The translations under genes and the position numbers were made by a program. The notes beneath the pieces were generated by a model. That model worked only from the letters and a program-made list of their open reading frames with translations. It was not told the DNA's origin and did not search any database. Of a stretch of DNA of 64,000 nt, positions 33,305 through 45,000 are shown piece after piece. The stretch is from positions 3,585,854 through 3,649,853 of the forward strand of contig OY811989.1 of assembly GCA_963681505.1 (NCBI GenBank), read 5' to 3'. Origin of the DNA: Eunapius fragilis. Lineage: Eukaryota; Porifera; Demospongiae; Spongillida; Spongillidae. Each line of letters starts with the position of its first letter. The stretch's first letter is position 1.

Positions 33305-33418
33305 TTAGGAGTGGGGCCGAGGAATGAGCGGTAAATTAAAATATACGGTGCCATTTTTCCCATTTCTTTTCCAGCACGTGTTCGTGGAAATTGAACCCTG
33401 AACGACTGCAATGTTAAG
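33305..33418 (+). pseudogene. Predicted first exon of the unit 3 zinc-finger copy
   Basis: Conserved block, CCAG, ATG at 33,411, TTA AG, donor GTACGTAG. The splice logic is the same as in units 1 and 2, but the downstream finger exon is broken. Confidence 0.45.
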
Positions 33419-34122
33419 GTACGTAGTTTGAAGGCATTTTGGATTGGTGATGTTGTTATGACATTGCCGCCAGAGAGGTGTGGCATTTGATTGTAACCGA
33501 GGCATTCCTTTTCTTTTTTTTCTTACTGGGCGTACTTTTGTATGTAGGTGTATACCGTAAGGTCATACTAATCGAACCGCGTATTAATGACGTAGTTCCA
33601 ATTTATGCACACGTCAAACGATTACCCACAAGGACCGGACATGATATCGACCCCAGTACACAACAAGGAATCCACATGATCATACGTTTCCCATCGCTAG
33701 CTTTGCAGAGAATCGTCCTTACGTAATGCCTCTGAAGCAGATCATGTCTGCACATTTTCAAACATGGTTTAAAACCATAGCTGATAAGGACATTTTCAAT
33801 TTAATGTATAAAAATATGACCAAATTGTTTACCTTCTGATTTGAAATGAGGTGATCCAAACGAATGTTATTAATGAAGATTAGAATAATGTAGGAATTGA
33901 TTTTAATAATGATCCAGAAATAGTGAAGTAAAATCAAGGCAATGATATCAAGATTTTGTGAACTTAATGTAATCAAAATAAACAATGGATAACTAATGCA
34001 ACTTATAACTTACAGACTCGTTCACTAATGCACATACAATGAATGTGGTATATTTTGGATTACAGTACATAGTTGTAATTATACAATGCCTGCTCACACA
34101 TCACTAATTTTAACATCTCGAA

Positions 34123-34503
34123 CAGGCGCGTAGGCAGCCATTTGACGCGTTGCCTGAAACCCCCCCCCCCCCCCCCCCCTTTTCCGAAATCAGTGAGAAT
34201 GTGCATGTAAGCCATAATAAGTTAATTAGACAGTAGCGTCATGGCTATATAGTGCTTATTTAAGCAATTTTAACAAGAGTCACTGAAAACACTTGGTTTC
34301 TGCAATCTAGACAAGAAAAATTGTTTATATTACATCTGTTACTACACAATTATGTTATGTTTTGTGACTTGAAAGTTGCAAAGTGGCTAGAGCGGAGCCC
34401 AAGACCCCGATGGGGGAGTTTATAGCGCTCCCCCATATCCCTTTGCTGAGTGTATGGGGATCCCTTGTGGAAACCCCCCTTCCAAATCCTGCATACGCCA
34501 CTG
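34123..34503. mobile_element. hAT-like small transposon, unit 3 copy
   Basis: Same insertion as 24,369-24,752: ends CAGGCGCGTAGGCAGCC and CATACGCCACTG, flanks TCGAACA/TTGCACA. Confidence 0.65.
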
Positions 34504-34897
34504 TTGCACATCAAGAAAATATAGGCCCTAATTCATTGAGATCTATACAAACTGTTATTGTCCTTAGTGTTACCCTATCGATCCATGCAACCGATCAGTA
34601 ATAAGATTCACTCCAACCACTAATAGGGTTCACTCTGAACGCTCCGCTCCATTACCGCGCCCAGAATCACGTTGCAAGCAAGCTAGGAGATTCTTCGAAC
34701 AGTTATAAATCAAGCATTCTCATCTTACCTTGTGTGGATTCCAACTTACTAAAACACGACTAGCCTCTCCAACACCAAATAAGGTGATTACTTGTCTCAT
34801 GGCCTGTAGATTGCTACATGATACAGGTTGGTTCAGCTAGAGCTCATGGCACACGAGCACTTGGTAAGAGTTTGCAGCATTAATATCTTTCTTCATA

Positions 34898-35170
34898 CTG
34901 GCGGATGGGGGGGAGGGGTTGGTGGGTTGCAACTCCCCCTTTTCGTCTATTACATAACACACGGAGTTATGCATTAACCAAAGATCTATGTACACAAATG
35001 TCAGGAATGGCACCAAAAAGATCATTTCTCATGCATGCATATTCGTTATCTCCAAAACTTTCGTGCCACATCCCCTCCTGCACCCTCCCCTTTCGTTGTC
35101 TTCGCCCCTCCAACACCCCCCCCCCCCCCCCCCCCCCCCCATTCATTAAATCCTGGATCCTGCCACTGCT
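34898..35170. mobile_element. MITE, unit 3 copy of the 12,280 element
   Basis: Left end ACTGGCGGATGGGGG, right end AAATCCTGGATCCTGCCACT, with a C-run at about 35,108-35,140. Confidence 0.6.
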
Positions 35171-36126
35171 TCACTAGTGATTGTACACAGACCACATTGA
35201 GTGTACTTGATGGACACACTCCACAAGTAGCCATCTAGCACACATAGGTGGGTGGTTTATCATTTGCTGTTGCGTTCATCATGCATAATCATGTCACCTC
35301 TGTTGCCTACACTAGTAAGCTACAGTGAACACCTTGTTTGGTATTGGAGAGGCTAGTCGTGTTTTAGTAAGATGGCATCCACTCAAGGTAACGCGCGAAT
35401 GTTTGATTTATAACTGTTGGAAGAATCTCCTAGCTTGCTTGCAACGTACATTAATGTGATTCTGGTGCACTAATGGAGCGGAGCTTTCAAGAGTGAACCC
35501 TGGAGGGAATCTTATTAGGGGTACGAGGCAACGATCGACAGAGTAACGCTAAGGACTGTAAAGTTGCGCCACGAATGCTGGAAGCCCTGCCGATAGAGTG
35601 GACACTTACACAGCACAGTTATATCAGTGTAGCAAAAGATACCCTCGAGTATAGCACACCTGCTAAAATATCCCATACACCAACAATAATGTCCACATAC
35701 ATACACAATCCAGACAGTTCTAGAAGTGCGGGTCACTCTGTATTGAGAACCAAGTTACCACCTTATCCAGCTAGGTCTGGGTACTTGACTGTATGCCCTG
35801 ACAAAGACACTAGCAATTTATATAGATCTCAATGAAAAGGTCATATTTTCTTGATGTATGAAGTGTTGATGTGCAAGCTGCCACTGTACTTGAATGCACG
35901 CACTGTGCAGAGAGAAATATGGGTGAACTTGAAAAAAGTAAGCCTGTCACTGCATGTTTTTCCGAAGATGGCCCAGCCAAATGCTCAATAAACAAGCACA
36001 GACGGATGGATGGAGTTTATTATTTCTTACTAGTTAGTATGTAAGCTGTTGTGCCCACACTGCGCATATGCAAACCTCACTGCTTTAATCACTGCATTTC
36101 CCCCTCTGTATTGTACTAGTGAAGAA

Positions 36127-36904
36127 ATGGCCAATAGAGAGGAAGCACATCAGAGTCAACAGGTTGGAGAGATATTGTCCTTAGGGATGGGAACACATCA
36201 GTGTGAACAATGTGGAAAGACATTTTCATATCAGTCATACCTGAAAAGACACATGCTCACTCATACAGGGGAGAAGCCACATCAGTGTGAACAATGTGGA
36301 AAGGCATTTGCACAACAGTCAAACCTGAAAATACACATGCACACTCATACAGGGGAGAAGCCACATCAGTGTGAACTATGTGGAAAGGCATTTGCACAAC
36401 AGTCAAACCTGAAAACACACATGCACACTCATACAGGGGAGAAGCCACATCAGTGTGAACTATGTGGAAAGGCATTTGCACAACAGTCAAACCTGAAAAC
36501 ACACATGCACACTCATGCAGGGGAGAAGTCACATCAGTGTGAACAATGTGGAAAGACATTAATTTTTCACGACCCTCACACTGGAAAATGCACATGCTCA
36601 CCCATACCAAGGAGAAGCCACATCATTGTTCACAATGTGGAAAGGCATTTTCAAGACAGCCATACCTGAAAACACATATGCTCACTCATACAGAGGAGAG
36701 ACCATTTATCTGTTTTTTAAGAAATCATTCAAGTCATTAAGGGCATTAAAGGCCCACTGCTGAATAAAACATTGTGATGAGAGATTGAAATGCCAGAACA
36801 AAGGATGCTCCAGATCATTTTTATACATGAAAGGGTTGAAGTATCATCTCAGGTTCTGCAAACATGGCAGTGAGAGTGTCAGGTCTTCCAGTGTCTATAG
36901 CTGA
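36127..36904 (+). pseudogene. C2H2 zinc-finger gene, unit 3 copy, frameshifted
   Basis: Leader MANREEAHQSQQVGEILSLGMG and four intact fingers, three of them nearly identical (CGKAFAQQSNLKTHMHTH). A fifth finger is broken by a 5-nt gain near 36,557-36,566 (ACATTAATTTTTCACG). A finger (CSQCGKAFSRQPYLKTH) continues in another frame, and stops follow in the region of the atypical fingers (TTTTTTAAGAAATC). The stop homologous to units 1 and 2 is at 36,902. At best it makes a 180-residue truncated protein. Confidence 0.85.
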
Positions 36905-37553
36905 CTGAGTCGGCATATGTTATCATGTTTTTTGGTATTGTATTTTTTAATGTATCGTATGTAAATTAATGTTGGTAAAAATACATATTTCAGTAATAAT
37001 ATAACATGCAGAATTGGGCTGGAAACGTATTGCACTGGTGGTAGATAGTTATGGAGCTTGGAGCGCTCAAGTAGCCACACACTTGTCCATTCACGGGTAT
37101 GTCTGTAAATCCAAAGATATATAGCATGGCTCTCTAATTTGAGCTATAATGCTCATGCCATCCTACTCCCTCACTCTGTGCTGCAGGCAAATGAAATTTG
37201 TGTGTAGTTATTTGTACCTGTAGTGTGTTTACATTGCACATAGGATTTACATGTGAGGGGAAAGAATGGTGCATGCCACCTTGAAGAGAGTGGAAAGAGT
37301 ATTACTGATGGTGGATGTCAAATCAGGGGGAGAGGGTGGGTAAGTCAGAGGAAGAGGGTAGGTCAGGGAAGAGAGTAGGTTTACATATGAGCGAACACAT
37401 ATATTAAATTCAAAGACATGGGTATAACATCCTTGCCCTACTTGAATGGGTGGGATCAGCTTGTTATTTACAAAACTGGTTGGTTTGGTATTGTTAGTGA
37501 AAAATATATGCAGCACATGTATAGAAACAGAATTTTTGATCGACAACAAATAT
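36905..37553. other. ZNF 3' flank and NuMA 3' UTR/downstream, unit 3
   Basis: The first 240 bases match the other units; the middle (about 37,130-37,420) is unique to unit 3. It contains the probable 3' UTR of the NUMA1-like transcript on the minus strand. No clear AATAAA was located. Confidence 0.4.
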
Positions 37554-39074
37554 TCAATTGGTTGATGTTAATACTTTCTGTGCTCTTGTTAGCTGAGGCT
37601 TAGATGGAGCCTTCTTGGATGGACCAACAACTTTGGAGGCAGTAGTCGGACCTGACAGAGGATGAGCTTTCTTCTCCTTTTCCCTTGCCTCTTGTCTTTG
37701 GACCAGTCTTTTTGGCAGCTGAGGTGGCCCCTGGACACCATCCGATGAGAATGACACCTCAAAGGAAGTTCCAAGACCCATTGGTTCTCTGGTCACTTCT
37801 GGTCCCTTTGCATTTTCCTTTTCATCAAGGAACTCTCTCAGCTTCATTCCAGAGGGCATCGTGGTTAACCTTCTTGTGACAGCATGTTGTGGTAGTTCTT
37901 GCACTGGTGCACTCGGTGTTTGTGGTGCACTTAGTCGCCTCTTGGTTGGCACAGGGCTTCCAGCAGAGGGATCAACCTTATCCTTTAAAAGCTTCCGCTT
38001 CAGGGCTGTCTCGTCACTGGGGATATCGAACTGCATGGACTGGGGCCTGCTCCTGAGTCTGGCAGGCTGGGTACCTGCCTTGATACGCTCATCCGAAATG
38101 CTGGGACTCTGCACCTGCAGTTCCACTGGGTAGCTGGATTTGAGGTGAGGGAGGGTCTTTGTGTTCCTCCTCTGAAGTTCCCTGATCCGCTCAGCACTGT
38201 CCTCCTCCGGAATCGAGGGAAGCAGTGGTGCAGGTCTGTTAGGTGGCACACATGTGGCCTCCATGAGTACAGAAGACAGGAGTGTCTCCCTCCTTGAGAC
38301 AGGATCAATACCTTCATTGAATACAACTGGTATACTCTCCTTCACGGCTGCATCAAAATTTCTGGAAAGGTGACATACAATCCTCTCTTCTGCTATTGTC
38401 CGGCTGTTTGCATCACCGTCCTGCTTAGCAGCATGCTGGCAATGGATGGAAGGGTTATATGTGAGTGTCACATGATTCCTGCCATGTTCAATGTCCCGCA
38501 ACCGTTGTTCAGCATAAGCCAACTGAGCCTGGAGGCTCTTCACCTCTGCTGCAAGCTTATTGGTCTGCTTTTGTTCCTTCTCCAGTGATGAGCTCAGATT
38601 CCTCATATGTTCATCTCTTTCAGATTGGATCACTTTGATGTGTTGCGACATATTCTGGACCCTATCAGACTCTGCAAGGTAAGCTTCCTTGTATTGCAGC
38701 AGCTGCTGGACCTTTTCTGATTCCTTCAAAAAGGCCTCCTTGAATTCTGACAGCTGCTGAACCTTCTCCGACTCCTTTGTGTAAGCCTCCTTGTATTCAG
38801 ACATCTGCTGGACCATCTCTGACTCCCTGGCAAGTGCTTCCTTATACTCTGCACATGTTCTGTCTGCCTCGTGCTTCATTTCGTGAACGTGCTGCAATTC
38901 CTCATGAAACTGGCTCTGCCTCTTTAGCAGGGCACAGTTTTCTTTCTGGAGCTCACCACATTGTTTCTCATAAAGTCCGGCCTGTTGAGCAAGCTTGTCT
39001 TTTGATAAGGAAAGTTCCTTTCTACATTCAGAGCACTCATTCTCCAGCTTACAGATGGCATCATTGTGCATGGT
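37554..39074 (-). CDS. NUMA1: NUMA1-like terminal exon 26 with LGN-binding-type motif (unit 3, functional copy)
   Basis: 506 codons plus stop after the acceptor CACACAG (an upstream in-frame acceptor, TTTTGTGCAG, is an alternative). The coiled coil ends with KSLQAQLAYAEQRLRDIEHG, matching the human NuMA rod end (RSLEAQVAHADQQLRDL). Then a disordered region, the motif PEEDSAERIRELQRRN followed by PHLKSSYPVE and ISDERIKAGTQ. These correspond to human EQLDDWNRIAELQQRN, PHLKTCYPLE and ITDEEMKTGDP, the segment that binds LGN/GPSM2 TPR repeats. The basic tail (KRKLLKDK, TKRRLSAP, RRLTTMP) fits NLS/microtubule binding. Confidence 0.88.
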   Translation of the reverse strand, partial: TMHNDAICKLENECSECRKELSLSKDKLAQQAGLYEKQCGELQKENCALLKRQSQFHEELQHVHEMKHEADRTCAEYKEALARESEMVQQMSEYKEAYTKESEKVQQLSEFKEAFLKESEKVQQLLQYKEAYLAESDRVQNMSQHIKVIQSERDEHMRNLSSSLEKEQKQTNKLAAEVKSLQAQLAYAEQRLRDIEHGRNHVTLTYNPSIHCQHAAKQDGDANSRTIAEERIVCHLSRNFDAAVKESIPVVFNEGIDPVSRRETLLSSVLMEATCVPPNRPAPLLPSIPEEDSAERIRELQRRNTKTLPHLKSSYPVELQVQSPSISDERIKAGTQPARLRSRPQSMQFDIPSDETALKRKLLKDKVDPSAGSPVPTKRRLSAPQTPSAPVQELPQHAVTRRLTTMPSGMKLREFLDEKENAKGPEVTREPMGLGTSFEVSFSSDGVQGPPQLPKRLVQRQEAREKEKKAHPLSGPTTASKVVGPSKKAPSKPQLTRAQKVLTSTN

Positions 39075-42000
39075 CTGTGTGATAACACAGGGAGTAATAA
39101 CTAATGTTGCAGGATACATCTGCACAAAATTAAAATACGCGTTACATCACTAGCTACAACTGTATTTCATATACATTGCCCCGTGTTCCTAACATATCCA
39201 GTACATGTGCATTAGCCCTACATTAGTCCTACATGTATTACAATTTTATTGCTGCTTAACAAATTATTATTTCACAACTTGAAATACAACCCCCCTCCCC
39301 CCCCCCCCCCCCCCCCCCCATCCCTCACTAATTCATTCAGGTCACCTTTTCATTATCCAGTTGTTCAGTGACCTTCTTTAGTTGTCCCTCTAGTGCCTTG
39401 CAATGCTCACGGTGTCTTGTGTTCTCATCTTGGAATTGACGATGAGTGAAGTTTAGTTCTGCCATGGCGTGGTTGTTAACAGCAACCTGACGCTGGGCAT
39501 TTGCAACCTCCATCTAATGAGTACATTGTTGGTGCACATATCACGTACACACATACATACACATACACGCATCATGCACACAAAATACACTTATATGCGC
39601 AACACACATGGCACATCAGATATGCATACACTGGCATGTACTGTACCTCTAACTGCAGCTTTGCATCAGTAAGGTTTTGGAGTTCATTTGTTGTGCGCTG
39701 GAGATCAGCCTGTAAGCTTTGCATAGTCATTAGATGTTCTTCTTCATTGGACTTGGCGTCTGACTCCAGCTTTGCTCGCTCATGTTCAATAGCAGTTGAA
39801 TGCGATTCTAATTCTCTATATTTGGCCTGCAATAAAAGGTGCAACTGAAGTCCCTGACACATTGAGGAAGTATATTGTAACCTGACCAAATTATTAATAA
39901 GCAGAAATATCATGGTCCATGCAATAGTAGATACGGTACTCTATCTGCTATATTGGGATAACCCCTAAGTTTTATCTGATTTTATCACTGTGCAGAACCC
40001 CAATTTTTGAAGTTGAAAAATGGTTCATTATATAATCAACTCAATTCAGTCCCCTGTTGATTTTCTTTTCACCACTGTAATTAGTTTCTATCAGATGTGA
40101 GGCATCCATAACAAAACTACCACATATTTTGTGTACTGTTCTCAAACTACACACAAATTAAAAGTTTTTGCCCTTTCCACATGGCTTGTGTAAACATGTG
40201 GTAACAAGAACAATGAATAAATCATTTAAGCAGCTCATGTTTCGCTGGCTTATACTGCCCACTTGGTATAAAATGGCTATTTCAAGTAATAACTTGAGCC
40301 TTGGGTCTCGAGTTGACACGGGAATATTCATTTTCTAATACTCCTTCTCTAATACGGAGGCGGTGCGAAGCAACTTCAAATTTAATCGTTTTTTGCTACT
40401 TCATGTTGATACAACCCACAAAAACTTAAGAAATGTGTAGTTTGAGAAAATATGCGAGAAGTTGTTATGGATGCCTCAAATCTCAGAAACCGATTACTGT
40501 GAAAAATTTTTTTTTACCAATTTCTAACTTGAAAAATTGAAACGCTAAGCCAGTGATAAAATCAGAAAAGTTTTATCTCGATATCATGGATATAAAAAGC
40601 TATCACTGCTACATCATAATGTACTTCATCGATACTGTTGCGGACTATAATGGCCAGAGCAGCTACCCCCAAGCACACACACACCGCACATGCAGACTAT
40701 GATAATAGATTGGTCTGTTTGTCATTCCACACGCGATACAAGGTATCATTATAAGCATCAATCTGTAGTCTAACCAGTCCTGTTATAATGCGCAAGTGTA
40801 TATGTACATCAGAATACATACTCACCGTTATACACAGTCCACACAGATAAACATTTGAAACCTACAAGACAAATAGTGATACTCACTTCAAGATCAACTC
40901 TTCTGTCTGTCTCTTCCTTCAGAACTGTTCTCAGGTGCCCAATCTCTTCATGGACCTTCTTTGCCTGCTGCTCTGTAGAGTACAGCTGCTCCTAACGACC
41001 AACAGGTGTGAGCAAGATGTTTATGATAAACACACCAATGCAAATGGGAGGCATGAAGAGATGCAGGGGACAAACTAACCATAAGTGCTTCCTTGTCATC
41101 AGCCAGCTGTGAGGAAGTTTTCTTCAGATCTGCCAGCTGCAATTTAGCAGCTTCCAGCTCCACACGAAGGTTGCATGTATCACACTGGGAAAACAAATAG
41201 ACCTATTCAAAACGATTTCAAAATCTCCTTCCAAAACCAACCTCAGCTGCCCTCTTCTGTTCAGTTGCAAAAAGAAGGTCTTTCTGAAGTTGCAACGAGC
41301 ACCTCTGAGCCTCTTCCAGCTGTCCCATTAGTTTGGAGAGCTCAGCCATTTTATCCTAAGGTAAGACAGTCCATACAGGCAGTCCTGTGGCAGCATGCTA
41401 GTGACGTTACCTCATTCTCTGACTTGTGGGCCACCTGAAGCTTTTTGTTTTCCTCTTCAGATGAAATTAACTTTTGCCTAGTGATGCACAGCTGCTCCTA
41501 CAACACAAATAATATAAATTGAATTGACTTTCGTTTTCTAATGTGCAGTTGGCACCACCAAAATATGTGCCAAAAACGCCCCGCCTTCTGGTTAGCGTCA
41601 CTATTAAGGCCAGAACCAAACGGCATCCACCTACGCGAAATTATTAATAATGCGTGCGCGCAGATAATGGCTACAACAGAGCAGACCATGAACGTGGAAG
41701 CTTAAAACAAGTACGTCAAGTACAAGAGTAATATAGAAGCTGCAAGATAATTCATGGCTGACGAAGGTGTACAAGGTATGGAAGCTGTTGAAAAGCAGTG
41801 GGTGAGCCACTTTCTATCATTACAAACTGGGCCAAGTTGAATCAAGGAAAGTCTCAAAGAAGAGCAGCGTCTATGAAAGCTTTCCAGTCTTTCCAAGAAT
41901 CTGTGTTTTATGAAGCTGAAACCATAGCTACAGACCTTACCAGAGCTGAAGAATGTAGGCTTACATCAGCTGATACATGTACATCAGGAGAAGGATCCAG

Positions 42001-45000
42001 TGAAGAACTCTATATTCTCTTACAATACCAACTTGGTCGCACTGGTTACACAAGTCTGAGGCATGATCTCAAACCAAGAGTGGAGTTACCAACTCATTAC
42101 AAGCTAATGCAGCACAAGAATGCAATTATGCCAACTATCTGATGTTGTGGTTCACTGTGAGAGGCAGGCCAAGTTCTTCAATTGCAACTGGAAGTTACAA
42201 TCATGAGGGCAAGAGACGGCCTTGATGGTTCTGGAAGGCACAGTGTTTACAACCAACAGGGAAGTTTTGAGTCACACCATATGATCATGTGGATGTGGGT
42301 TCCTCTACAGTTGGCTAAAGATTCCTCAGATATGGCTATGATTGATGAATTGACATGTAGCACTAGTAGCACTGGTTCAACTGAAATCATGTGGAAGGAA
42401 GGTGCCCCAAACAGTCCTGACTGAAGCAGCTAGACCAATTTTCTGCTAGCTATTGGAAAGGAAGACAAAGATCTGCTCAACGATCTGATTCCACCTGTGG
42501 ATGCTGAGATCTGCAGCTTACAATTGGAGGGTGTTAAGGTAGTTGTCTCAAATCAAGAATACAACTTGGGAGTTGATTATTTTAATTTATTTTTTTCAAA
42601 AATGCAGAAGTTGTTGCTAGGTAGAGGTGGTGCTTTCTGTGTTTTGTGCTCCTACTAAGAAGATGATGCGTGTCTTGCAGAACAGATTGTTGAAGGGTTT
42701 GAGATTGGTGATATTGATATCGACTCACTGAAAGCCCTGTCTTCTAAAGAGAAGTAGATGGTGTAGTGCAAAGCTGCCAACTTCAGGCATGGTCTAACGC
42801 AGAATCCCATTACATCCTTCAACTGGTGTTAAAAACCTTTCCAATTCTACATACGATATTACGAGGTCTAGACTATTGCTTGAAGTTGGTGCACAAGCTA
42901 AATACCAAAGTTAATGTGTGGAAGGAAAACAAGCAGATCAGTGTGATGATAAAAGCATCAAAGAAGAGGGTTCAGGAGATAATTAAATCCTAAACTGGTC
43001 TTTCAAATGACAAACCAGACCCAGACCCAGTAGGTGCCAGAGGAACAAAAACAACAGGTAACATAGCCAGGAAACTATTGTTTGATCCATCAAAGCGTCA
43101 TGTTTTGGTAGACTGTATTCCTGAGAAGATCCAAGGTGATGGAAGGTGGTGTGACCAGAAGTGAGTGTTACTGTCACGTGGGACATAGTGCTCAGTGGTA
43201 CTTATTGGACATGAATTTTCAAAACGATTTTTTGTGAATTTTCTTTTCTTTGTGTCATTTGTGTATTATGACATATAGTACTCATGACATAATAGGATAA
43301 CATGTAATTCTAATGATCGATGCTGCCTCATATATTGAACTATTAGTAGCATCGATTGGTTCAACTGAGCAGAATACATATCTGGAATGTCTTTGCTTGG
43401 ATCAGCTAGAGTCTGTTGGATCAAGCTTAGACAAGACGTTTATTCATCACAAAGCCATTCAAAACAGGCATCTATCAATGATAATTGACTCTTAGCTTCA
43501 TAATAACTTAGTCATCATTTGAAGTTCAGGGCACATCCAATTTCTGCTCTCCAAATAAACCATCATAACATACGTTAAAACAGAAAGCACAAATGAATGC
43601 ACTGCCAGCTGGTCCATAATCTAACATACATTCTTGTAAATGCAAGTGAAGATGCATATTTACTTATACCATATACATTCTCATTCAGATTGTGGCATCC
43701 TGTTGATCTGGGGGTGTGGGTCAAACCATGAGGCCCGACCCAGCACCCTGAACCAGACCATCAAACTACATTCATTGAGCACTGAGGCCGCCCCGTCACA
43801 GCCGACATTCCAGCCAACCGGTCATGACAGCTACCACGCTTCCCCCCCCCCCCCCCCCCCCACCCCCTGCTCAAGGGCTCCCTGATCTCATCGATGGCGA
43901 TCAAGGCGGGCCCGCGGCGGTAAACAGAAGCACAGGAGCATATAAAACATGTACAGCCGTACCTGTGGAAGGTGGTCGAGGAGGTGGTGGTGGTCTAGTG
44001 GAGGTGGAGGGTAGAGCTGTGTGGGGAGGACTAGATGGAGCATTCGTTTTAAATGAGGCGAGTTCAGAATGGGAGCGAGTGGCTGATGGTGTTAGGTTGG
44101 GAGCCACACTAGCTATGTGTGGAGGTGAACTGATGAGTGTTGGAGGTATGGAGGATGGTAGTATTAGTAAAGAGGTGGGAGGGAGATGGACCTCCATGTC
44201 TAATATGTTGGTAGAGTGTATGTACCCATGTGTAGTAAGCAGGGTAGGGCTGTGTGGGGAGGACTAGATGGAGCATTCGTTTTAAATGAGGCGAGTTTAG
44301 AATGGGAGCGAGTGGCTGATGGTGTTAGGTTGGGAGCCACACTAGCTATGTGTGGAGGTGAACTGATGAGTGTTGGAGGTATGGAGGATGGTAGTATTAG
44401 TAAAGAGGTGGGAGGGAGATGGACCTCCATGTCTAATATGTTGGTAGAGTGTATGTACCCATGTGTAGTAAGCAGGGTAGGGCTGTGTGGGGAGGACTAT
44501 ATGGAGCATTCGTTTTAAATGAGGCGAGTTCAGAATGGGAGCGAGTGGCTGATGGTGTTAGGTTGGGAGCCACACTAGCTGTGTGTGGAGGTGAACTGAT
44601 GAGTGTTGGAGGTATGGAGGATGGTAGTATTAGTAAAGAGGTGGTGGTGTGGAGGGGAGGGAGATGGACCTCCATGTCTAATATGTTGGTAGAGTGTATA
44701 TACCCATGTGTAGTAAGCACTAGAGTACAGGAGCTGGATAGGTCTGGCTTGGGCAGCAACAGCCATTCGTCATCCTGGTCCAGACGTGGGCACCACCACC
44801 ACTGTCACCGTCAAGCAGCCTCAAGGAGTTTCTGGTTTCCCCCTTCCCTACATGCTCAACCACTCCAGCAAAGCGCCTTGTCAGGAAGATCCAGCCAGGT
44901 AAATACATTAATTTTGATTGCCTTCTGGGTCCAGGGGTTGAGGAGGCCCTCCAACCACAGGGGAAGCACGCAGGGGAGGGGGAAGGCGAGCAAGCGGCAC

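Larger units (their letters stand above)
32933..40563. repeat. Triplicated segment, unit 3 (contiguous with the NuMA gene body)
   Basis: Starts at the second NuMA-intron/gypsy junction (AAAATCGTAACCGCTAATG) and ends where the intron copy stops matching (CAGTGATAAAATCAG). It lacks the LINE fragment and most of the ZNF 3' flank, and carries the shared MITE and hAT-like insertions. Confidence 0.85.
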
